This document shows positions 1 through 11,096 of a stretch of DNA of 40,471 bases, one piece after another; the first letter of the stretch is position 1; the number at the start of each line of letters is the position of its first letter. The notes below the pieces were generated by a model. That model had not been told where the DNA came from. It made no database searches and saw only the letters and a program-made list of their open reading frames with translations. Source of the DNA: Rubrivivax sp. (lineage in GTDB: Bacteria; Pseudomonadota; Gammaproteobacteria; Burkholderiales; Burkholderiaceae_C); the NCBI GenBank assembly GCA_027483705.1, contig JAIXTY010000151.1:1-40471 (forward strand), written 5' to 3'. The translations under genes were made by a program, and so were the position numbers.

Positions 1-995
1 AGCGCGTGGCCGAGCTGCTGTCGCGGGACGCCGACGCCCTGGCCGCCCTCGGTGAACGCCTGCGCCGCGAGCCCCCGCGCGGCGTGGTGACGCTGGCGCG
101 CGGCAGCTCGGACCATGCCGCCCAGCACGTGGCCTACCTCGTGATGGCGCGGCTCGGGCGGCTCGTGACCTCGCTGCCGCCCTCGCTGACCACGCTCTAC
201 GGCAGCCCGCTGCACGCCCAGGGCCTGCTGGCGCTGGCCTGGTCGCAGTCGGGGCGCAGTCCGGACCTCGTCGAGTCGATGCAGGCGCTGCGCCGTGGTG
301 GCGCGAACACGGTGGCGCTGGTCAACGACACGGCATCGCCGCTGGCCGCCGCGGCCAGCCAGGTGCTGGGGCTGCACGCCGGGCCCGAGCGCAGCGTCGC
401 GGCCACGAAGAGCGTGATCGCGCAGCTCGTGGCCGGCGCCCGGCTGCTGGCGGCCTGGCAGGCCGACGAGGCGCTCGCCGACGCCGTGTCGGCCCTGCCC
501 GCCGTGCTGGCCACGGCCGCCGCGGTGGACTGGTCGGACGCGCTGCCGCCGCTGCTGCAGGCCCGGCAGCTCTATGTCGTCGGGCGCGGGCCGGGCCTGG
601 CCGTCGCACAGGAGACGGCGCTCAAGTTCAAGGAGGTCTGCGGCATCCAGGCCGAGGCCTTCTCGGGGGCCGAGCTGGCCCACGGGCCGATGGCATTGGT
701 GCAGCCCGGCTGGCCGGTGCTGGTGCTCGCGCCGCGCGGGCCGGCGCAGCCGGGCCTGCTGGCCCTGGCCCGCGATCTGCACGCCCGCGGCGCCGTGGTG
801 CTGGCGGTCGTGCCCGAAGGCTCGAGCCCCACGGAAACCGGCCGCGTGCTCGCGGCGGTGCCGGCGGGGCACGCCGACCTCGACGCCATCGCGATGGTGC
901 AGAGCCTGTACCCGATGCTCGAACAGCTGGCCCGCCTGCGCGGCCGCGACCCCGACCATCCTCCGGGCCTGGCCAAGGTGACGCTGACGCGCTGA
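1..995 (+). CDS. SIS-domain sugar isomerase/deaminase (NagB-II/AgaS/GlmS-isomerase-like), 5' truncated by window edge
   Basis: ORF 6..995, frame open to the left edge; SIS motifs RGSSDHAAQ, SQSGRSPDLV, AATKSVIAQL, ETALKFKEVCGIQAEAFSGAELAHGP. Confidence 0.85.
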   Translation, partial: RVAELLSRDADALAALGERLRREPPRGVVTLARGSSDHAAQHVAYLVMARLGRLVTSLPPSLTTLYGSPLHAQGLLALAWSQSGRSPDLVESMQALRRGGANTVALVNDTASPLAAAASQVLGLHAGPERSVAATKSVIAQLVAGARLLAAWQADEALADAVSALPAVLATAAAVDWSDALPPLLQARQLYVVGRGPGLAVAQETALKFKEVCGIQAEAFSGAELAHGPMALVQPGWPVLVLAPRGPAQPGLLALARDLHARGAVVLAVVPEGSSPTETGRVLAAVPAGHADLDAIAMVQSLYPMLEQLARLRGRDPDHPPGLAKVTLTR

Positions 996-1073
996 GCCGG
1001 CGGGCGGCGTCACCGCTCCCTCCGGTAGCCCTGGCGCCACGCGGCCAACGGGCGACCCCTACACTGCCGGCCC

Positions 1074-1439
1074 ATGCGCCGCTGGCTCGCCCTCATCCTG
1101 CTCGTGCTGCTGCCGCTCCAGGCCACCTGGGCCGCGGCGGCGCGCTACTGCGAGCACGCGGCCGGCGCCGGGGCCACGCACGTCGGTCACCACGATCACG
1201 GGGCGCACGGCCACGCCACGCCGGCCGCCGATGACACCGGCGCCGAGGGCGACGCCCCGACGTCGGACACGGCGCCCGACTGCGGCCACTGCCACGGTCT
1301 GGGCAGCGGCCTGGTCGACCGGGCCGCGACGGCCTGGGCGCCCCAGGTGGCCGATGCGCCGGCCGCGCCGGCCGATCGGCGCCAGGCCGATCACGCACCC
1401 GAGCAGCCCGAACGCCCGCAGTGGGCGCGCCTCGCCTGA
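1074..1439 (+). CDS. CzcI-like small His-rich exported protein of metal resistance locus
   Basis: Signal peptide, ATWAAAARYCEHAAG...THVGHHDHGAHGH; immediately upstream of CzcC-like gene. Confidence 0.7.
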   Translation: MRRWLALILLVLLPLQATWAAAARYCEHAAGAGATHVGHHDHGAHGHATPAADDTGAEGDAPTSDTAPDCGHCHGLGSGLVDRAATAWAPQVADAPAAPADRRQADHAPEQPERPQWARLA

Positions 1440-1561
1440 TCGGCGAGGCGGGCTTCTCCCAGCCCTGAAGACGTCCGCGCAGGTCGCGCGGACGCCCCTG
1501 AGCCACGCGACCTTGTGGTCGCCCCTCGCCGATCTCCCGTGTGTCGATCTCAACACTGGAG
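1428..1561 (+). promoter_or_regulatory. Candidate structured RNA leader with alternative stems upstream of czcC-like gene
   Basis: Perfect complementarities: 1428-1436/1442-1450; 1438-1448/1524-1534; 1472-1480/1486-1494; 1507-1512/1517-1522; imperfect 1534-1542/1553-1561 covering GGAG Shine-Dalgarno. Confidence 0.4.
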
Positions 1562-1567
1562 CATCGG

Positions 1568-2824
1568 ATGCATCCGAGAAGACGAACAGCGATTCCCTGG
1601 CGGCAGGCCCTGCTGGCCGCGCTGCTGGCGGGCATCGGCCCGGGCGCATCGGCGCAGGCCATCGCCACGGCCAACCCGCCGCCCAGCCTGAAGGACCTCT
1701 TCGAGGCCGCCTGGGCCCTGCAGCCTGAGGCCCAGGCCCTGCAGGCCCGCCGCGACGCCGCACGGGCCCAGCAGCGCGCCGCCGGGGCCTGGACCCCGGA
1801 GCCCCCGGCCGTGGAAGCCCGCCACCGCACCGACCGGATCACCGGCAACGACGGCGCGCGCGAGCTGGAGGTGGGCATCGCCGTGCCCCTGTGGCTGCCG
1901 AACGAGCGCCGCGGCGCTGGTGCGCTGGCCGACGCCGCGCTGGCCGCTGCCGACAGCCGCGCCCGCGCGGCCCGCTGGCGACTCGCCGGCTCGGTGCGCG
2001 AGCTGTGGTGGCAATGGCAGCGTGCCACCGTCGACGTGGACATCACACGCGCCCAGCTCGACAGCGCACGGCGCATCGCGGCCGATGTGGCACGCCGCGC
2101 CAAGGCCGGCGAGCTGGCGCGCGCCGACCAGCACCAGGCCGACAGCGCCGTGGCGGCCGCGGAGGCGGCCGTGGCCCAGGCCGAGTCGGCGGCCACGGCG
2201 GCGCTTCAGCCGCTGAAGGCGCTGTCCGGCCTGCCGATCGCCGGCGCGCCCGAAGTCGTGGCCGAGCCGGAACCCGGCGCCGCCGAGGCACCCGACCACC
2301 CTGCTCTCCTCGACCTGCAGGACCGCACGACCCTCGCCGAGCGGTCGGCGGCGCTGGCGGCCACGCAGTCACGCGCCAACCCCGAACTGGCCGTGGCCGC
2401 CACGCGCGACCGTGGCACAGCGGGCGAGCGCTACGGCCAGACCGTGACGCTGGCCCTGCGCATCCCCTTCGGCGGCGGCCCGCGCCACGAGTCCCGCGTG
2501 GCCGCGGCGCGCGCCGAGGCCACCGAGGCCCAGGCCCAGCTGGCGCTCGACCGCGCCCGGCTGCAGGCGGAGCGCGAGGCCGCCGTCGCCCGCGTCGAAG
2601 CGGCACGGCGGCAGCTGGCCGCGGCCGAACGCCGCGCCACGCTGGCTCGCGAGACCCGCGGCTTCTTCGAGAAGTCCTTCCGCCTGGGCGAGACCGACCT
2701 GCCCACCCGCCTCCGCCTCGAGGCCGAGGCCACCGAATCAGAGCGTCAGGCCGCCCGCAGCCGCATCGAGCTGGCCGCCGCGATCTCGGCCTGGCGCCAG
2801 GCCCTGGGCCTGCTGCCGCCGTGA
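1568..2824 (+). CDS. TolC-family outer membrane efflux protein, CzcC-like
   Basis: ORF 1541..2824; ATG at 1568 preceded by TGGAG; long coiled-coil Ala/Arg/Glu-rich repeats typical of the OEP family; followed by RND genes. Confidence 0.85.
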   Translation: MHPRRRTAIPWRQALLAALLAGIGPGASAQAIATANPPPSLKDLFEAAWALQPEAQALQARRDAARAQQRAAGAWTPEPPAVEARHRTDRITGNDGARELEVGIAVPLWLPNERRGAGALADAALAAADSRARAARWRLAGSVRELWWQWQRATVDVDITRAQLDSARRIAADVARRAKAGELARADQHQADSAVAAAEAAVAQAESAATAALQPLKALSGLPIAGAPEVVAEPEPGAAEAPDHPALLDLQDRTTLAERSAALAATQSRANPELAVAATRDRGTAGERYGQTVTLALRIPFGGGPRHESRVAAARAEATEAQAQLALDRARLQAEREAAVARVEAARRQLAAAERRATLARETRGFFEKSFRLGETDLPTRLRLEAEATESERQAARSRIELAAAISAWRQALGLLPP

Positions 2825-2864
2825 GCGCCACGACCGCACCCACCACGCCAACCGAATCCCGATC

Positions 2865-3425
2865 ATGAAGCTCCTCTCCACCCTGGCCGTGCTGCTGATC
2901 AGCTTGGCCACCACCTGGCCGGGCGCCGCACAGGCCGGCCCCGGCCACGACCATGACCATGGCGCCGCCGCGTCCGCACCCGGCGGGCCGGCGCTGCCGC
3001 GCTTTGCCGCCGTCTCCGAAGCCTTCGAGCTGGTCGGCGTGCTCGACGGCAAGCTGATCACGCTGTACCTGGATCGTGCCGCCGACAACACGCCCGTCAC
3101 CGGGGCGAAGATCGAGCTCGAGATCGCCGGCACGAAGTTCAAGGCCGAGGCGCACGACGACACCTATGACGTGCTGCTCCCCGAGGTACCGAAACCCGGC
3201 GTCCTGCCCATCACCGCCACGGTGACCGCCGGCGCCGAGATGGACCTGCTGGCCGGTGAGCTCGAGCTGCCCGAGGACGCGCCGGCCGGCGAGGCCGCAC
3301 ACAGCCACGCCTGGACCGAATACGCGGGTTGGGCCGCAGCCGCGCTGGCTGCACTGGCCGTCCTCGTCTTCCTGGGCCGCCGCGTCGCGGCCCGCCGCCA
3401 AGGCCAGGCCGGAGCCGCTGCATGA
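2865..3425 (+). CDS. Periplasmic-facing, single-TM-anchored His-motif protein of metal efflux locus
   Basis: Signal peptide then AGPGHDHDHG; beta-rich domain FELVGVLDGKLITLYLDRAADNTPVTGAKIELEIAG; C-terminal TM helix WAAAALAALAVLVFLGRR. Confidence 0.7.
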   Translation: MKLLSTLAVLLISLATTWPGAAQAGPGHDHDHGAAASAPGGPALPRFAAVSEAFELVGVLDGKLITLYLDRAADNTPVTGAKIELEIAGTKFKAEAHDDTYDVLLPEVPKPGVLPITATVTAGAEMDLLAGELELPEDAPAGEAAHSHAWTEYAGWAAAALAALAVLVFLGRRVAARRQGQAGAAA

Positions 3426-4546
3426 ACACCCATCGCCTCTTCAAGCTGGGCGCGCTGGTCCTGGCCCTCGGCGCGGCCACGGGCTTGCACGCGCCGGTGC
3501 AGGCCGGCCCCGGACACGACCATGGCGACGCCCCCGCGGCCCCCAGCGCCAACGGCCCGCAGCGCCTGCCGGATGGCAGCGTGTTCCTGCCCAAGGCGGC
3601 GCAGCGCCAGCTGGGCGTGCGCACGCTGCCCACCGAGGCGGCCGCGCTGCCGCGCTCGTTCGAACTGAACGGCCTGGTGGTGATGGACCCCAACGCCGGC
3701 GGCAAGGTGCAGCCGCTGAACGCCGGCCGCATCGAGCCCGGGCCGCGTGGCCTGCCCAACCCCGGGCAGGCGGTGCGCCAAGGCGAGGTGCTGGCCTACG
3801 TCGTGAGCTCGGCCTCGCCCATCGAGCAAGCCAGCCAGGCCGCGCAGCGGGCCGAGTGGCGGGCCGCGCAGTCGCTGGCCGACAAGCGCGTCGCGCGGCT
3901 GAAGGAGCTGGCCGACACGGTGCCGCGCAAGGACATCGAGGCCGCCGAGAGCGAGGCCCGGAGCCTGGCCGAGCGCCTCGCGGCGCTCGGCACGGGCCTG
4001 GCCCCGCGCGAGGCGCTGGTCGCGCCGGTCTCGGGCGTCATCGCCTCGGCCCACGTCGTCTCGGGGCAGGTCGTCGATGCGCGCGAGGTGCTGTTCGAGA
4101 TCGTCGACCCGGCGCGCCTGCGCATCGAGGCGCTGGCCTTCGATGCCGCCATCGCCACCGACGTGGGCAGCGCGAGCATCGCCATCGGCAGCGAGCGTGT
4201 GCCGCTGGTCTTCGTCGGCGCCGCGCGCAGCCTGCGCGAGCAGGCGCTGCCGCTGGTGTTCCGCGCCCAGGGCCGGCCGCTGGCGGCGCTGGCCGTGGGC
4301 CAGCCGGTGCGCGTGTTCGTGCAGGGCCGGACGACGGTGCAGGGCATCGCGGTGCCTTCAGCCTCGCTGATGCGCAACCCGGCCAACCAGACCATCGTCT
4401 GGGTGAAGGCGGCCCCGGAGCGCTTCGAGCCACGCGTGGTGACCACCGTGCCGCTGGACGGCGTGCGCGTGGTGGTGACCTCGGGCCTGAAGGCCGGGGA
4501 CCGCGTCGCCACGCAGGGCGCCACGCTGATCAACCAGGTCCGCTGA
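3422..4546 (+). CDS. RND efflux periplasmic adaptor (membrane fusion protein), CzcB-like
   Basis: Within ORF 3329..4546, ATG 3422; AGPGHDHG N-terminus; LVAPVSGVIASAHVVSGQVVDAREVLFEIVDPARLRIEA lipoyl/barrel segment typical of CzcB/CusB. Confidence 0.88.
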   Translation: MNTHRLFKLGALVLALGAATGLHAPVQAGPGHDHGDAPAAPSANGPQRLPDGSVFLPKAAQRQLGVRTLPTEAAALPRSFELNGLVVMDPNAGGKVQPLNAGRIEPGPRGLPNPGQAVRQGEVLAYVVSSASPIEQASQAAQRAEWRAAQSLADKRVARLKELADTVPRKDIEAAESEARSLAERLAALGTGLAPREALVAPVSGVIASAHVVSGQVVDAREVLFEIVDPARLRIEALAFDAAIATDVGSASIAIGSERVPLVFVGAARSLREQALPLVFRAQGRPLAALAVGQPVRVFVQGRTTVQGIAVPSASLMRNPANQTIVWVKAAPERFEPRVVTTVPLDGVRVVVTSGLKAGDRVATQGATLINQVR

Positions 4547-4558
4547 GCGGGAGCCCTC

Positions 4559-7678
<3,120 letters not shown>

Positions 7679-7725
7679 ACCCGACCTCAACTTCTTCCCG
7701 CCCCCACCCTGCCGAAAGGAATCCC

Positions 7726-8106
7726 ATGAAGACGCCGCTCCTTGCTGTCACCACGATCGCTTTCACCCTGGCCCTGGCCGGCGCCGCCCACGCCGGTGGC
7801 ACACACGACCACACGCCCAAGCACGGCGGCGTGGTGGTCGAAGTCAAGGACATGGACTACGAACTGGTGGCCAAGGCCAACGTGATCCAGCTCTACCTGC
7901 GCGACCACGGCAAGAAGGTCGACATCACCAAGGCCAGCGCGAAGCTCACGCTGCTGACCGGCTCCGAGAAGCAGGAGGTCGAGCTCAAGCCCGTGGGCGA
8001 CAAGCTGGAGGCCACCGGCAGCTTCAAGGTGGGCAAGGGCACCAAGGCGGTGGCCGTGGTGACGGTCCAGGGCAAGCCGGCTACGGCGCGCTTCACGCTG
8101 CCCTGA
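7726..8106 (+). CDS. Small periplasmic His-motif protein of metal efflux locus
   Basis: MKTPLLAVTTIAFTLALAGAAHAGGTHDHTPKHGG; SD AAAGGA; similar in pattern to the globular part of 2865..3425. Confidence 0.75.
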   Translation: MKTPLLAVTTIAFTLALAGAAHAGGTHDHTPKHGGVVVEVKDMDYELVAKANVIQLYLRDHGKKVDITKASAKLTLLTGSEKQEVELKPVGDKLEATGSFKVGKGTKAVAVVTVQGKPATARFTLP

Positions 8107-8161
8107 GGCGCCGGCCCTGCGCGGGCGTAGGCTGGCGGGAGGCTTGAAGCCGTGAGCGAGC

Positions 8162-9067
8162 TCACCGCTGCGGTGATTCGGCGGCACGCTCGGCCGCCAG
8201 AAGCTGCTCCACCAGAGGGTGCGGGATGCCGCGGCGGGGTCGGATGGCGTAGACGTTCTCCCGGATCTCCTCGCACCGCCCCAGCAGCCGCAACCCAGCC
8301 AGCACGCCCAGCGGGTCGACGCCCAGCCGGCTGACCGGGAACACCCCCAGGCCCTGGGCCGCGAACACGGCCATCAGCGCGCTGTCCTCGAACTCGCCGG
8401 CCAGGCGCGGCCTGATGCCCTGGTCCTCGAACCAGCGATCGATCGAGCTGCGCACCACCGAGTGCGTGGTGGGCAGCAGCACCGGCAGCTCCGACAGGCT
8501 GGCCGCCAAGGGCCGCCCCCGCGCCCGGCGCACCAGGCTGCCGTGGCCGTACCAGTCCACGGCCGACGAGGCCAGCCGTTCGCTCTGCACCCGCAGGGCC
8601 GGGTTCGGCGGCGCCGGGCGATCGGCCAGCACCAGGTCGAGGTGGTGCAGCGCCAGCTGCGCGAGCAGCTGCTCGAACTCGCCGTCGTGGCAGACCAGGT
8701 GCAGGTCGGGCGTCTGCAGCGCCGGCCGCAGGATCGCCCGCGCCGCGAGCTTGGAGATGCCGTCCGAGAAGCCCACCGCGAGGCGGACCGATCGACGCCC
8801 GGCCGCGTCCCGCACGGCCACCGGCAACGCCTGCCCGATGCGGAAGATCTCCTCCGCCCGCGAGAACGCGGCCTCGCCGGCCTCGGTCAGCAGCACGCGG
8901 CGGCCCTCGACCTTCAGCAGCTGGTGGCCGAGCGCGCGCTCCAGTTCCTTCACCTGGGCACTCACCGTCTGCACGGCCATGTCCAGCCTGGCCGAGGCCT
9001 TGGCGAAGCCCCCCTCCTTGGCCACGACCCAGAAGTAGTGCAGGTGCCGGTAGTTGAGCGAGCTCAT
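8162..9067 (-). CDS. LysR-family transcriptional regulator, NhaR-like
   Basis: N-terminal HTH LNYRHLHYFWVVAKEGGFAKASARLDMAVQTVSAQVKELERALG characteristic of the NhaR subfamily. Confidence 0.9.
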   Translation of the reverse strand: MSSLNYRHLHYFWVVAKEGGFAKASARLDMAVQTVSAQVKELERALGHQLLKVEGRRVLLTEAGEAAFSRAEEIFRIGQALPVAVRDAAGRRSVRLAVGFSDGISKLAARAILRPALQTPDLHLVCHDGEFEQLLAQLALHHLDLVLADRPAPPNPALRVQSERLASSAVDWYGHGSLVRRARGRPLAASLSELPVLLPTTHSVVRSSIDRWFEDQGIRPRLAGEFEDSALMAVFAAQGLGVFPVSRLGVDPLGVLAGLRLLGRCEEIRENVYAIRPRRGIPHPLVEQLLAAERAAESPQR

Positions 9068-9088
9068 GTCGTCGCAGTCCTGTGCAGG

Positions 9089-9103
9089 TTCGGAAAAACC
9101 GAA
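9089..9103. promoter_or_regulatory. Perfect dyad TTCGG-AAAAA-CCGAA (T-N11-A), possible LysR box
   Basis: Inverted repeat in intergenic region between divergent LysR gene and TerC gene. Confidence 0.4.
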
Positions 9104-9185
9104 GTAGCCGTCATGTTAGGTGCGCTTGAGGCGAAGCCCGCGCCTCACCATCATCCGCGGCTTCGCAACCTCTCTTCGGGAACCC

Positions 9186-10238
9186 GTGGACTTCCTCTTC
9201 ACCGCCTGGCTCGGCATGCCCGTCTGGATCTGGCTGGCCTTCATCGCCGTCGTGCTGGCCATCCTGGCCTTCGACCTGGGCGTGATGAACCGCGAGGCGC
9301 ACGAGATCGGCGTGCGCGAGTGCCTGAACATGTCGGCGCTGTACATCGGCCTCGGCCTGGCCTGGGCCGGCGCGGTGTACTGGATCTACTACACCTACTC
9401 CGGCACCAGCTCGGTCGACCCGCAGATCGCCGCCGCCACCGAACCCGGCGAGCGCGCCTGGACGGCCGTGCAGCTCTACACCACCGGCTACCTGGTGGAG
9501 AAGACGCTGGCGCTGGACAACGTGTTCATCATCTCGATGATCTTCACGTACTTCGCGGTGCCGCGCGAGTACCAGCACCGCGTGCTGTTCTGGGGCATCC
9601 TGGGTGTCATCGTGCTGCGCGCCGTCATGATCGGCCTGGGTGCCGCGCTGGTGATGGAGTTCGCGTGGGTCATGTACCTGTTCGCCGTCATCCTGATCGC
9701 CACCGGCGTGAAGATGATCGTGATGATGGACAGCAAGCCGGACATCGAGAACAACCCGGTGCTGAAGTTCCTGCGCAAGCGCCTGCGCGTGACCGAGCAG
9801 CTGCACGGCCAGGCCTTTCTCGTGCGCCAGCCCGACCCCCGTACCGGCAAGACGGTGCTGTGGGCCACGCCCCTCTTCCTGTGCCTGGTGCTGGTGGAGA
9901 TCGCCGACCTGGTGTTCGCCATCGACTCGGTGCCGGCGATCTTTGCCATCACGCCCGACGCCTTCATCGTCTACACGAGCAACATCTTCGCCATCCTGGG
10001 CCTGCGCGCGCTGTACTTCGCGCTGGCGGCGGTGGTGCACCGCTTCCACTACCTGAAGTACGCGCTGGCGATCGTGCTGATCTTCATCGGCGCCAAGATC
10101 TTCCTGGGCGACTGGCTGTTCGACGGCAAGGTGCCCGCGGCGCTGAGCCTGTCGGTGACGGCGGGCCTGCTGGCCGGCGGCATCCTGTTCTCGCTGTGGA
10201 AGACGCGGCGGGGTGCCGCGAACACGGAGGAGCGTTGA
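9186..10238 (+). CDS. TerC/Alx-family integral membrane protein
   Basis: ORF 9120..10238; likely GTG start 9186 (VDFLFTAWLGMPVWIWLAFIAVVLAILAFDLGVMNR); EKTLALDNVFIISMIF, EIADLVFAIDSVPAIFAIT, IGAKIFLGDW. Confidence 0.92.
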   Translation: MDFLFTAWLGMPVWIWLAFIAVVLAILAFDLGVMNREAHEIGVRECLNMSALYIGLGLAWAGAVYWIYYTYSGTSSVDPQIAAATEPGERAWTAVQLYTTGYLVEKTLALDNVFIISMIFTYFAVPREYQHRVLFWGILGVIVLRAVMIGLGAALVMEFAWVMYLFAVILIATGVKMIVMMDSKPDIENNPVLKFLRKRLRVTEQLHGQAFLVRQPDPRTGKTVLWATPLFLCLVLVEIADLVFAIDSVPAIFAITPDAFIVYTSNIFAILGLRALYFALAAVVHRFHYLKYALAIVLIFIGAKIFLGDWLFDGKVPAALSLSVTAGLLAGGILFSLWKTRRGAANTEER

Positions 10239-10377
10239 CCATGGCCTCGCGAGATCAGGGCGGATCCCGACCACGCTCGGGCAGGCCCCGTCAACGGTCA
10301 GTTCTCCAGCCCGTGGCCGCGTCCTTCGCGCAGGTTTCCGCCTTCGGGCGCGGCATTCGCCGCCCAGCCCCCATGAA

Positions 10378-10405
10378 GCCACGGTGGCCTTAAGCCCACC
10401 GTGGC
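10378..10405. terminator. Perfect 10-bp stem hairpin GCCACGGTGG-N8-CCACCGTGGC downstream of terC (no U-tract)
   Basis: Inverted repeat read directly. Confidence 0.3.
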
Positions 10406-10614
10406 GGACCCGGCCCAGAGCCAGACGACCCGACCATCAGCAAGGCATTCCTGGGATGTTGATGCGGCCCTGGCGCGGCAGCGCGTAGTCTCGTCACCCC
10501 TGCCGCCGACCCGCCCGCCATGAAGCCCCTCACCGCCGCCTCTGACTTTGGGGCCGCGGCTGTCCGGCCCGGGGCGTCGGGGCCCGGGTCACAGGCACTC
10601 GGGGAAGCGGGCCG

Positions 10615-10908
10615 ATGAACCTGGCCCGCGTCTGGTGGATCGGGCTCGTCCTGGCCCTGGGGCTGGCCCTGCTCGCGCGCCCCGCCACCGCGCCGCCGGC
10701 CCCCGACTACACACAGTTCGACCGCGCACCGGGCGCCGGCCACGAACAGCTGCACCGGCCCAGCGGCAGCGCCACCGCGTGGCGGGGCCAGCGTCGCGAG
10801 CTCGCCATCGGGCAGACCATCAGCGCCGGCACGACCTGGCAGCCTGACCACGCCACCCTGAACCTGCCGCCGGCACTGCCGGCACCCGAGAGCGCGCCGG
10901 CGCCGTAG
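10615..10908 (+). CDS. Hypothetical small exported protein
   Basis: 97 aa with signal-peptide-like N-terminus MNLARVWWIGLVLALGLALLARPATA; upstream of secDF; no family recognised. Confidence 0.5.
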   Translation: MNLARVWWIGLVLALGLALLARPATAPPAPDYTQFDRAPGAGHEQLHRPSGSATAWRGQRRELAIGQTISAGTTWQPDHATLNLPPALPAPESAPAP

Positions 10909-11096
10909 CCCGCCACCGCGGCGGGGCCTGCTGCCACCGGCGATGCCCAGGTCCGCTCGGTCTGTGCACCGGCGCGGGGCTGCCGCGATCCCCCCGCAGC
11001 GGCCTGACGCCAGCGCGCCCGCGGCGCGCCAAAGCGGATCCACCTTCAACGGCGCTCGCCGGGCATCGCCCTGCGGGCGCCCATCCGACCTTGCCC

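Noticed and set aside
9104-9185. yybP-ykoY Mn riboswitch upstream of terC
   Set aside because: Fragments such as GAAGTAGCC and GGCGAAGCC recall the motif, but the conserved loops and three-way architecture are not convincingly present; kept only as an alternative-hairpin observation
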